Part shown: positions 27,276 through 36,300 of the stretch, in pieces | Layout of the letters: each line of letters starts with the position of its first letter | Position numbering within the stretch: position 1 is the first letter of the stretch | Source: BQJU01 sp965229635 | GTDB lineage: Bacteria; Bacteroidota; Bacteroidia; Chitinophagales; Saprospiraceae | Reading direction: 5' to 3' | DNA length: 64,000 nucleotides | Assembly (NCBI GenBank): GCA_965229635.1 | Contig: OZ245894.1 | Coordinates: 496,001-560,000, forward strand | Made by a program: the position numbers and the translations under genes | Notes under the pieces: generated by a model | Seen by the model: the letters and a program-made list of their open reading frames with translations, nothing else | What the model was told of the DNA's origin: nothing | Databases searched by the model: none

Positions 27276-27343
27276 CCTATCTGGAAGAAATGTTGGATTG
27301 GATGGACTGGAAGGAATGATTGGTTAACTTAAAACCCAGAAAT

Positions 27344-28294
27344 ATGCTTAAACCCATTTTCTCATTGTTTTTATTGTTGGCTTTCGCCAATATAACATTG
27401 GCCCAGGTATCCGGCAATATCAATTATCAGAATCAGGTGTACTTGCCTAATTACACCACCAACATCGGGCAGCCGCTCGACGGGACCATCCTTCTGAATG
27501 TAAAAGGATTGAATAACCTCAAAGCCGATGCCTTTGTAGCGGTATTTAATGTAACACAGTTGGGCAAAACGGCCGAAGAAGTCAACCAACTGATCAACGA
27601 GCGAATCGATGTGGTTAGCCAATCCGTGAAGGGGCAAAGTCAGGCATTTTTTGTCGATATGATTTCTTTTGTACCCGTTTATGAATACGAGGTGGAAAAA
27701 AAGATTTTTAGCAAGAAAACCTACAATGAAATCCCTCAAGGGTTTGAATTGAAGAAAAATCTGCACGTAAAATATACCGATCCTGATTTTCTGGAAACCC
27801 TGATAGCTGTTTGCGCGAAAGCGGAAATATATGACCTGGTGAGGGTGGATTATTTTTCCAGCCAACTGGAGCAGGAAAAGCAAAAAATGCAGGAAAAAGC
27901 CAAAGCTTTACTCGGTGAAAAAGTGGCCCAATACCAGGAAATGTTGGATGCAGATTTTTTAAATTACAAAAAGGACATGGTCGACGGGTTTCGAGTCATT
28001 TATCCGGTAGAGATGTACCAATCCTACCAGGCTTTTTCGAGTGCTTCGCTCAATTTGAATAAGTCGGCCAAGGTCAATGCCACTGATAAATCAACTACGC
28101 AGTATTATCAACCTGTATACGATAAAAACTTTGACTTTGTGATCAACCCAACGGTCGTGGAGCCGGTGATTCAGGTGATTTATGAAGTTAAATTGACCTT
28201 GAAGCGCCCGCCTGAAGTTCGGGAAAAGGCGGCAAAGGAATACCACATCATTACGCCTGCCGGAGAGGTGAAAAAACTGGATTTGGGCAATTAA
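27344..28294 (+). CDS. Exported SIMPL-like (DUF541) protein
   Basis: About 316 residues from MLKPIFSLFLLLAFANITLAQ, a signal peptide with a cleavage site after the Ala-Gln region. The ATG at 27344 begins the signal peptide and is preferred to one eight codons earlier. The part NLKADAFVAVFNVTQLGKTAEEVNQLINERIDVVSQSVK resembles the oscillating SIMPL/DUF541 fold, with a helical, charged middle section. Function unknown. The gene overlaps the convergent methyltransferase by 4 bp. Confidence 0.65.
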   Translation: MLKPIFSLFLLLAFANITLAQVSGNINYQNQVYLPNYTTNIGQPLDGTILLNVKGLNNLKADAFVAVFNVTQLGKTAEEVNQLINERIDVVSQSVKGQSQAFFVDMISFVPVYEYEVEKKIFSKKTYNEIPQGFELKKNLHVKYTDPDFLETLIAVCAKAEIYDLVRVDYFSSQLEQEKQKMQEKAKALLGEKVAQYQEMLDADFLNYKKDMVDGFRVIYPVEMYQSYQAFSSASLNLNKSAKVNATDKSTTQYYQPVYDKNFDFVINPTVVEPVIQVIYEVKLTLKRPPEVREKAAKEYHIITPAGEVKKLDLGN

Positions 28295-29217
28295 TCGATG
28301 GCCGAAATGACATAGCTATGGCTAATGGCAACGTCTTCTTTCGGCATCTCCGAAAAGGGCGATGCGAGGTTTACCGTTTGTAAAGCCGCCTGATCGCCCG
28401 GCCGGTTCAGCTCTTCGGTAATCGGGATGTTTAATTGCTGATAAAGCTTCCGGTACTGACCGATGCGCCAGCGGTTTTGCGGCTGAATGGTATTATCGAT
28501 CAACTGCCATTGTTGTGGCGAAAATTGCAGGAAATTATAGATCGTAATGTGCTGATCCAGGTGAGCAAAATGGTCGGACATATCGATGAAATGAGACATC
28601 AGTCCATCCGGCTTCAAAATGCGATGAAACTCCAGCAGGATTTGTTTTAAGATATCCGGGTAGACGTGCTCGAATGTATTATTGGAAGTAATAAAATCAA
28701 TACTACAGTCGGGAATGGAAAGCTTGCGGGCATCGGCTACGAGATAGCGGATGTGCAGGAGGTCCAGTATTTTTTCAAAAGGCAGTTGCGCTCCCTGTTG
28801 ATGGAGATACTGAAGCGTTTCCCAGCGGGTTGCTTTGAGGTCGTCAATGGCCGTGAGCCTTTCGTGCTGGCGATTACTGACAAATTTATTGACCGTAGTC
28901 AGCACCCGCTCTTTGTTCATCAATTTGCTAATGTCAACCGTATAAATGGTTTCCACGCCGGCCAAAAATAATCCCATCGGCACTACTGGATACCAGCCCG
29001 TACCCAATTCCAACGATTGAATGTCCCGGTTTTCGCCTTTGTGCTTGCGATAAAAAGCCAGGTGATGCCCCAGGTGGATGAGCCGGTCTTCAAAATAGGC
29101 ATCCGAAAGCTGTACTCCTCTGGTGATGTATTTTTGAAATAAATAGTTGATCCTGTGCTTGTAGGGCAGAAAGGATATCAACTTTTGAATGACCGCCTTG
29201 AGTATCCACTTTTTCAT
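28291..29217 (-). CDS. Class I SAM-dependent methyltransferase
   Basis: About 308 residues from MKKWILKAVIQK. Motif I is SLELGTGWYPVVP (near 70-82) with the acidic end of strand 2 in IYTVDIS. A later block, VADARKLSIPDCSIDFITSNNTFEHVYPDILKQILLEFHRILKPDG, is the Methyltransf_11-type signature. Substrate unknown; enzymes of this look often act on glycans or small molecules. A -7 element (TACATTTG, minus strand, 29243-29236) lies 18 bases before the ATG. Confidence 0.85.
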   Translation of the reverse strand: MKKWILKAVIQKLISFLPYKHRINYLFQKYITRGVQLSDAYFEDRLIHLGHHLAFYRKHKGENRDIQSLELGTGWYPVVPMGLFLAGVETIYTVDISKLMNKERVLTTVNKFVSNRQHERLTAIDDLKATRWETLQYLHQQGAQLPFEKILDLLHIRYLVADARKLSIPDCSIDFITSNNTFEHVYPDILKQILLEFHRILKPDGLMSHFIDMSDHFAHLDQHITIYNFLQFSPQQWQLIDNTIQPQNRWRIGQYRKLYQQLNIPITEELNRPGDQAALQTVNLASPFSEMPKEDVAISHSYVISAID

Positions 29218-29235
29218 AAGGGCAAATTTGCTCCG

Positions 29236-29243
29236 CAAATGTA
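29236..29243 (-). promoter_or_regulatory. -7 element of the methyltransferase gene
   Basis: TACATTTG on the minus strand, matching TAnnTTTG, 18 bases before the chosen ATG. No clear TTG partner. Confidence 0.45.
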
Positions 29244-29288
29244 AGGGAATTCATGAAAAGCAGATGTTGTAAGTCAGCCTTATTGAAA

Positions 29289-30341
29289 TCAGTAGGGCAA
29301 GGTAGCCAGTTTTTGCTTTTGCAAAATAGTGATTTCACTGCCGTTGATTTCTACCAGACCATCTGATTTAAATTCAGATAAGGTGCGGATGACTGTCTCC
29401 TTGGCGGTACCGGTCATATTGCCCAGGTTTTCCCGCTTAATTCTGATGGTGACGGGGCCGTCTCCGGAATTTGTTTCCGAAAGCCGAAGTAGCGCATCGG
29501 CAATTTTCTTGCGTACGGAATTGTAGGCAAGATTGAGTAATTGTGCCTCTTTATCAACAATATTATTGGCCAGCATTTTAATCAACTGAGCCGCTACATT
29601 GGTATTGGAATACAGCAATTGCAGGAAATCATCCTTGGGTATGATACTCAGTTTGCACGTTTCAAGCGCTTCGGCACTTTCTGTGTAGGGTGTGTTTTGA
29701 ATAATCGGAATATAGCCCAGAAAATCACCTGGTTTAAGGATATCAATGATCAATTCCTTGCCAAATTCATTGGTCTTGCAAAGCTTAATGCTACCCGATT
29801 CAATAAAAAATACCTGATGCGGATAACCTCCTTCCTCAAAGATTTGGTCTTTCTTTTGGTAGGTGCGGTTTTCGCGGTCTTTCGACAATTCCTGGAAGGC
29901 GTTGAAGCCTTTTATTTCATTAAAAAAATGATCCAATCCGGCTTTGGTGCCATCAAATTGCTGGCGTAGCCGTTCACTCTTTTTTAGTCGCAGCTCAATG
30001 GCATCAAGCAGCACTACATCATCAAAAGGTTTGACGATGTAGTCATCGGCCCCCAGATTCATGCCCTTTCGGAAATCCGACTTCTCCGATTTTGCCGTTA
30101 GAAAGATAAAGGGTATATCAGCTGTTTCCGGGCGTTTGCTGAGAATGCGTAGTACACCAAACCCATCCAATTGTGGCATCATCACGTCACACAAAATCAG
30201 ATCCGGCTTGTGTTCAAGGGCCAGATCTACCCCTGTTTTACCGTTTTCCGCACTGAGGACCTCATAATCCGAAAGCTCCAGAATTTCTTCCAGGTTTTCC
30301 CGAACATCAGGATTGTCTTCTACGACTAAAATTTTCTTCAT
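29289..30341 (-). CDS. Receiver domain fused to CRP/FNR-type regulator
   Basis: 350 residues. Residues 1-120 are a receiver domain with phosphoacceptor Asp52 (LILCDVMMP), Thr82 (FLTAK) and Lys104 (VKPF). Residues about 150-265 are a cyclic-nucleotide-binding-like fold (GSIKLCKTNEFGKELIIDILKPGDFLGY). Residues about 275-350 are a CRP-type winged helix with recognition segment RENLGNMTGTAKETVIRTLSEF. It lies 80 bp downstream of the PAS kinase gene, so phosphorylation by that kinase should directly control a CRP/FNR-type DNA-binding protein. No FNR-type Cys cluster is seen. Confidence 0.93.
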   Translation of the reverse strand: MKKILVVEDNPDVRENLEEILELSDYEVLSAENGKTGVDLALEHKPDLILCDVMMPQLDGFGVLRILSKRPETADIPFIFLTAKSEKSDFRKGMNLGADDYIVKPFDDVVLLDAIELRLKKSERLRQQFDGTKAGLDHFFNEIKGFNAFQELSKDRENRTYQKKDQIFEEGGYPHQVFFIESGSIKLCKTNEFGKELIIDILKPGDFLGYIPIIQNTPYTESAEALETCKLSIIPKDDFLQLLYSNTNVAAQLIKMLANNIVDKEAQLLNLAYNSVRKKIADALLRLSETNSGDGPVTIRIKRENLGNMTGTAKETVIRTLSEFKSDGLVEINGSEITILQKQKLATLPY

Positions 30342-30420
30342 GGTTAATTTTTATTCCGCTACTTTCATAATGAAGTGATTTTAATCACTTCAATGGGTTA
30401 AAGATAAAACCCAAAAATGA

Positions 30421-31722
30421 CTAGGACTGTTTTTTAGGGGTATTATTTGCGGGGATTTTGAGGGTAAAGGTGCTACCCACCCCTTCTTCACTTGTGAAGG
30501 TGATCTCCCCTTTCATTAAGTCAATATACCGTTTTACAATGGTCAGGCCGAGACCTGTGCCTTTAATATTGGTCACATTGGTGGCCCTGAAAAAACGGGT
30601 AAACATGTAGTTTTGCTCCTTTTTGGGAATACCCATACCCCGATCAATGACATCGATCAGCAGATGGTCTTCTTCCAGCCTACAATCAAGGGTTATGACT
30701 TCATTTTCACCCGAGTATTTGATAGCATTGGATATGAGGTTAATTAGGCTGTTTTTCAACAAATGCTCGTCCATCAATAAGGACTGTTCTTCGGGGAGTG
30801 TATTCAATTCAATCCGTTGACCATTTTTGCAGAGGCTCTCAATTTCATCCACTAATTTATGACAAAAAGCATTGATGTCCACCGGTTCGATATTGACTTC
30901 GATGCGGCCCTCTTCCAATTTGCTCAACGATAAGAAGTCATTCAATATGCTGGTCAGGTTTTCTACTGAAGACTTGATCTTTTGAATGTGACGATCCCGT
31001 TTTTCCTGTTGCTCGGATTGAGTGTAGTGCCCCATTAAGGCAGCCGATGACAAGATGGTGCTGAGAGGGGTGCGAAACTCGTGAGAAGCAATGCTGACAA
31101 AGCGACTTTTGAGTTCGTTCAATTCTTTTTCCTTTTCCAGTGCTTTTTCCAGTTCGGCCTGGCTGTTGAGCAGCGCAATTTCTATAGTTTTTCGTTCCTT
31201 GACTTCTTTTTCGAGATTTCGTTTTGACTTGAGCAGATGATTGATGGTATCGGCCAGCTCCTCGGTACGGGCTTTTACCCGGTTTTCCAGTTCGGCATTG
31301 AGTTCCTGAATGCGTTTTTCGGCTTCCCGTTGTTCGGTGATATCGTGTAGGATGCCAGTGAAAATCTTGCGCTCATTCAGTTGTACTTCGCTGATACTTA
31401 GTCGGAAAGGGAACATTGTGCCGTCCTTTCTGCGCCCTTCCAGTTCCCTGCCTATGCCGATGATGCGTGCTTCACCGGTGCGTGCATAGCGGTCCATATA
31501 ACCATCGTGGTTTTCACGATGGGGGGAGTTCATCAGGATACGTACGTTTTGACCAACCATTTCCTCCGGAGCATAGCCAAAGAGAGTGGCCGCCGCAGTA
31601 TTGACCAACTCAATGACGCCACGCTCATTGATGGTAATGATGCCATCGGTTGCCGTTTCAATAATGCCATTGAGCCTTAAGGCCGTTTCCCGCTGTGTTT
31701 CCTGTATAGGCTTTTGGTCCAC
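30421..31722 (-). CDS. PAS sensor histidine kinase, FixL-like
   Basis: 433 residues, no membrane segment, so cytosolic. The PAS domain (about 18-130) closely follows the FixL pattern: HRENHDGYMDRY with His72 and Arg78, then RIIGIGREL with Arg92. Relative to the FixL haem ligand His200, Arg206 and Arg220 the spacings (+6, +20) are identical. A coiled coil (about 131-205) leads to the kinase: H-box His214 in SIASHEFRTPL, an N-box (NLISNAIKYSG), and G-boxes DRGMGIP and GTGLGL. Haem binding and oxygen sensing are inference, since many FixL-like PAS domains do not bind haem. The gene is 9 bp downstream of the aminotransferase gene and 80 bp upstream of its presumed receiver-CRP partner. Confidence 0.92.
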   Translation of the reverse strand: MDQKPIQETQRETALRLNGIIETATDGIITINERGVIELVNTAAATLFGYAPEEMVGQNVRILMNSPHRENHDGYMDRYARTGEARIIGIGRELEGRRKDGTMFPFRLSISEVQLNERKIFTGILHDITEQREAEKRIQELNAELENRVKARTEELADTINHLLKSKRNLEKEVKERKTIEIALLNSQAELEKALEKEKELNELKSRFVSIASHEFRTPLSTILSSAALMGHYTQSEQQEKRDRHIQKIKSSVENLTSILNDFLSLSKLEEGRIEVNIEPVDINAFCHKLVDEIESLCKNGQRIELNTLPEEQSLLMDEHLLKNSLINLISNAIKYSGENEVITLDCRLEEDHLLIDVIDRGMGIPKKEQNYMFTRFFRATNVTNIKGTGLGLTIVKRYIDLMKGEITFTSEEGVGSTFTLKIPANNTPKKQS

Positions 31723-31730
31723 TACAAGTC

Positions 31731-32945
31731 TTAGGTTTGAATGATTTTTTGAATACTGCTGACGAATCTCTCAATGTCAGCTTCTATGGTGTAAACAGAA
31801 ATGCCTACCCGCGTAACGCCACCCGCTTCCATGAGTCCGAGTATTTCTACTGCACGCAGGGCATAAAAATGGCCGTCCCAGGCAAATATATAATCTTCTG
31901 CCAAAGCCAGGCAAATTTCGGCAGGTCTCTTGTCTGAAATCGAGAACGAAATGGTTGGTGCACGCTGCCCGATGTCCATATTCGGCCCAATGATGTTGAC
32001 CTGTTCAAATTTCGATAAATGATCATACAGCAGCCGCGCCAGTTTGTTTTCGTGGCGCTCAATGTGCTGCATTGCATCCACGAGCTGTGCGCTCAATTGA
32101 TCCCCTTTGCCCAGGGTGGCAATGAAATCAATGGCGGCTCCTACCCCGGCAATAGCTGCGTGATTGAGTGTACCGGTTTCAATGTTGTAAGGCGCAAACT
32201 GATCGGTGGTCCTCAGCCGATACGGATTGATGCGATCCAGTAAGCCCGGTCGGCTGTACAATATGCCTACATGTGGGCCATAAAATTTGTAAGCGGAACA
32301 CAGCAGGAAGTCACATCCAATGGCTTGCACATCAATAGAAAAATGCGGGGCGTAATGCACGGCATCCACCACCAGCCAGGCACCAACCTGGTAGGTCAGC
32401 TTGCGGGCCAACGCCAGGTCATTCACCGTTCCGGTGAGGTTGGAAGCATAGCCGATAGCCAACACCCGGGTCCGTTCATTGATTTTTGCTTCCATGTCTT
32501 CATAATCGAGCAACCCATTGGCCTTGAGCCGCACTTCTCTGACCACAATGCCCTGCTCGCGTAGGCTCAGCCAAGGTCCGCGATTGGCTTCGTGGTCCAG
32601 CTGGGTAATCAGCACTTCGTCGCCGGCCCTTAAAGTTCGCCCAATAGCACGACTGAGCGCATAGCAGAGTGTCGTCATATTTTGCCCAAAAGAAATACAC
32701 GAACTCGATTCAGCGCCAAGAAAAGTGGCCACCTTCTGGCGGGTACTGGTCATGACGACGTCCGTTTCCTGGCTGGTCAGAAAGCTGCCGTGCGTATTGG
32801 CATTGGATCGCCGATAATAATTGCTAATGGCTTCAATCACCATTTCCGGTACCTGTACACCAGCAGGACCATCTAAAAACACCAAAGACTGGTTTTTTTC
32901 TGTGCGTTGAAAGGCAGGAAAGTGGCTTCTCAGTTGTGAATTCAT
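31731..32945 (-). CDS. Class V aminotransferase, cysteine desulfurase-like (VC1184 subfamily)
   Basis: 404 residues. PLP-enzyme features are VFLDGPAGVQVP at the start, ITQLDHEANRGPW, VVDAVHYAPHFSIDV (Asp/His of the cofactor site) and the Schiff-base Lys near 220 in LLCSAYKFYGPHVG. This fits the TIGR01976-type cysteine desulfurase-like family rather than IscS/SufS, because the IscS active-site loop is not present. The reaction is unproven. It is the first gene of an operon with the FixL-like kinase and the receiver-CRP gene. Confidence 0.88.
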   Translation of the reverse strand: MNSQLRSHFPAFQRTEKNQSLVFLDGPAGVQVPEMVIEAISNYYRRSNANTHGSFLTSQETDVVMTSTRQKVATFLGAESSSCISFGQNMTTLCYALSRAIGRTLRAGDEVLITQLDHEANRGPWLSLREQGIVVREVRLKANGLLDYEDMEAKINERTRVLAIGYASNLTGTVNDLALARKLTYQVGAWLVVDAVHYAPHFSIDVQAIGCDFLLCSAYKFYGPHVGILYSRPGLLDRINPYRLRTTDQFAPYNIETGTLNHAAIAGVGAAIDFIATLGKGDQLSAQLVDAMQHIERHENKLARLLYDHLSKFEQVNIIGPNMDIGQRAPTISFSISDKRPAEICLALAEDYIFAWDGHFYALRAVEILGLMEAGGVTRVGISVYTIEADIERFVSSIQKIIQT

Positions 32946-33339
32946 CCCGTTAAATTAATCAATCTACCCGATTAGTTGGAAAAATTTATCCGTTTAGTAA
33001 ATTATCAATGAGGATTTTTATAACTTTACAATGAATAATGGGTCCCCCCCCAATCCGTTAGCTGAGAATCCCTTCTAAAAAATCAGCTGCACTAATTTAT
33101 CTACCCTGATAGAGAAATAACAACGGACTAATTCACCCTTGTTAAAAGTCTAGGTTATTTCTGCACTTTCACCTTGAACCACCGCTTGTATCCTGTTTTG
33201 AGCTCCCCTTTTTCTTTTTGGCTTTTAGCCAAAGATGAAACAATGGACCGAACAGATTATGAGATCAGGAATGTTGTAATGGATATTCCCAAAGGATATA
33301 AAAAGAGTTCCGCCTTTTTACTACGAGATAAATCAGTAC
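32946..33339. other. Intergenic region upstream of the giant adhesin
   Basis: About 390 bp between divergent genes. It has a run of C at 33046-33053 and a small inverted repeat AGCTGA/TCAGCT at 33060-33088. I see no convincing gene, promoter consensus or riboswitch. A short open frame at 33174-33464 overlaps the adhesin in another frame and is not supported. Confidence 0.5.
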
Positions 33340-36300
33340 ATGAATATGAGCAAAACACTTACACTTACCTTATCAGTGCTATTCTTTTTCCTAGGATTTT
33401 CCGGGACCTTACAAAGCCAGATGATCTGGCCAGGAGATGTCAACAACAGCGGCGAAGTGACTAGCATGGACCTGCTGTATTGGGGAATTGGATATAGCGC
33501 TGCAGGCCCCCAAAGACCAAATGCTTCATCCAACTGGGTAGCACAACCCATGGGAACTGCCTGGGGCCAAAATTTACCAGGAGGAATCAATTATGCTTAC
33601 GCAGATGCCAATGGCGACGGCAAGATCAATCTCGCCGATATGGATGATGCCATTGAGCAAAACCTTCACCAGACACACGGATTTGTTGTTCCCGACAATA
33701 TTCCAGCGGAAGGTATTGAAGGGATCAACCCTGAGATTAGCTTAATTTCCTCCGTTAATCAGGTGACGCCGGGAACTCAACTCGATTTTGAGGTGAGACT
33801 GGGAACCAACTTATTGCCGGTCACTGACTTCTACGGCATGTTGTTTACCATCAATTTTACAGAGGAGTTTACCCAGGGCACCCCCACCTTTGAGAAGGAG
33901 CCCGCCTGGTGGGTTGGCCCCGGTGCCGGTCAGGCCAGAATGATGACTCACCACAATGCCGATGATGGGGCGATGGAAGTAGCCATCACCCGTATCAACC
34001 AGCAAAATGTCACTGGTTCGGGCGTTATTGGCACCTTCTCGGTGACGATCGCCAATATGAATCCGGCCAACCTGCCGGCTCAATTTGAAATCGTTATCGA
34101 AGATATGATGGTGGTCAATAAAGACATGGACGTTACGCCTCTTTCGACCGAAAAACTACGGGTGGCCATCATCGAAAACCTCACAACCACCGATTGTCCC
34201 GATATTGTCGACCCGGTTTGTACACCCGATGGGGTAACTTATCTCAATAGTTGTTGGGCGGAAGCCGACGGACAAACTGTCTATACCAGTGGTACCTGCT
34301 TCGGTGATTGCCTCGATCCCTGGTTGATTGATGCGCAGCCGGATTGTGAAGATAATTACGAGCCGGTATGTGGTTGTAATGGCGAGACCTATATCAATGA
34401 ATGTTATGCCGAAGAGGCTGGGGTATTGAGTTTTGTGCCCGGCCCGTGTAGCGGTAACAATGATTGTTACGACCCTACCCTGGTATTGACCAGTGCTGGC
34501 ACAACATTGGATGAAGACAATGGTGAAATTTCCATCAATTGTCCAACGACCTATAATCCGGTATGTGGCTGTAATGGAGTGACTTATACCAATCCCTGTG
34601 AAGCCGAAGCCAGCGGAATTACCTACTATACTCAAGGAACTTGTAATACCAGCTGTGTTGATGCCAGTCAAATGGAGCCCGATGCTGTCTGCCCCACCAT
34701 TTATGACCCAGTATGTGGTTGTAATGGGGTGACCTATTCCAATGACTGCTTTGCCGATGCGGCAGGAGTTGTTTCTTATACTCCCGGTCCTTGTGGTGGT
34801 AGTTCACCCTGGTGTGCAGAAGCAATGCCTATCCAGTGTGGCGACTTCCTGGCCAATGAATCGACGGTGGGCACGGGTAATCAGATTACTTATTATCCCG
34901 GCTGCTCACCCTATGCTTTCCAGGGGCCAGAGAAAGTTTATGTGTTGAATAAAACAACAGCTGGTGACCTGCAAATTGGCTTGGAAATCACGACTCCGGG
35001 GCTTGACCTTGATATATTCCTGTTGACAGGCAACTGTAACCAATTAACATGTCTGGAGTCGAGCACTACGAATAATAGCCAAACCAATAATGAGGGCATC
35101 GTTTTAGAAGATGCTCCGATTGGCATTTATTATATCGTAGTGGACGGACAGTTTGCTAACTCTGCCGGAAACTACCGCATGGAAGTCAACTGTGGCTACC
35201 TCGATTGTAGTGATGCTCAGCCACTGAACTGTGGTCAAACTTACCAGGGCAACAACATCAACGGCAATGATGATGTCTCTCTTTACGGATGTGGCAACGT
35301 ATTGAATGTCGAAAATAATGGCCCGGAAGTGGTACATACCTTCACTGTAACAGAAGCGGGGCCGGTAGATATTTTCCTAAGCAATCTTTCTGCCAACCTG
35401 GAATTGTTCTTGTTGGCTTCCTGTGACCGGGGTGATTGCCTGAACTACAGCCAGAATTCTGGTACCGGCAATGAGCACATCAATGCCTATCTGTCGCCAG
35501 GGACCTATTATGTTGTGGTAGATGGGTATAATGGTGCAACCAGTAATTACAACCTACTGGTTAACTGTACTTCCTACTGTAATTTCGGCCTGGAAGATGC
35601 CGATGTAACGGCCGCTGATTGTGGTCATTCCAATGGTAGTATTACCATTTCTTCCTGGGGTGGAAGTCCGGGATATCTTGTTTATTACTCCGGCCCGATT
35701 TCGGGAAGTTTCTACACCTATAGCAATACCTGTACCCTTTACAACCTGCCTGCGGGTACTTATACCATTACTAAGGTGGATGCCAACGGCTGTGCCGACA
35801 CTATCACGGTAGTGGTGCCCGGAAATGGTGGCCTGATCACTTATATCACTGATAGCAATGCTTCCTGTGGGTCGGGTGGATCACTTCACCTCAATATTCA
35901 GAATGGCCAGGCGCCCTATACGGTTTATTTATCGGGTACGGTCAATACGGTTTTGACGTCCAATAGTTCTTCCTTTAATATTCCCAACCTGCCCGCCGGA
36001 CCCTATACGGTTCAGGTAGTGGATGCTTATGGTTGCTCTTCTTATAACACCATCACCATTGATCAAAGTGGGGGCAGCTTCACCTACAACGCCACGCCTT
36101 ATGGAGGAGATTGTGGTGAACTGGGATATATTCACATCGAAACCTGGGGTGGTGTTCCACCTTATAATATTCAGGTTTCCGGACCGGCAAGTGGCTCCGC
36201 CACCACCAATAGCTCCAGCTTTAACATTATTAATTTGCCTGGAGGCACTTATACCGTGACCATTGAGGATGGCAACTGGTGTACACATACCGAGGTCATT

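Noticed and set aside
33046..33090. TPP riboswitch upstream of the adhesin (CTGAGA and CCCTT present)
   Set aside because: The conserved ACCTGATCTGG and GCGnAGGGA parts are absent, and the downstream gene is not thiamine-related.
33174..33464. Separate 96-codon gene before the adhesin
   Set aside because: It overlaps the adhesin signal peptide in another frame and resembles nothing.
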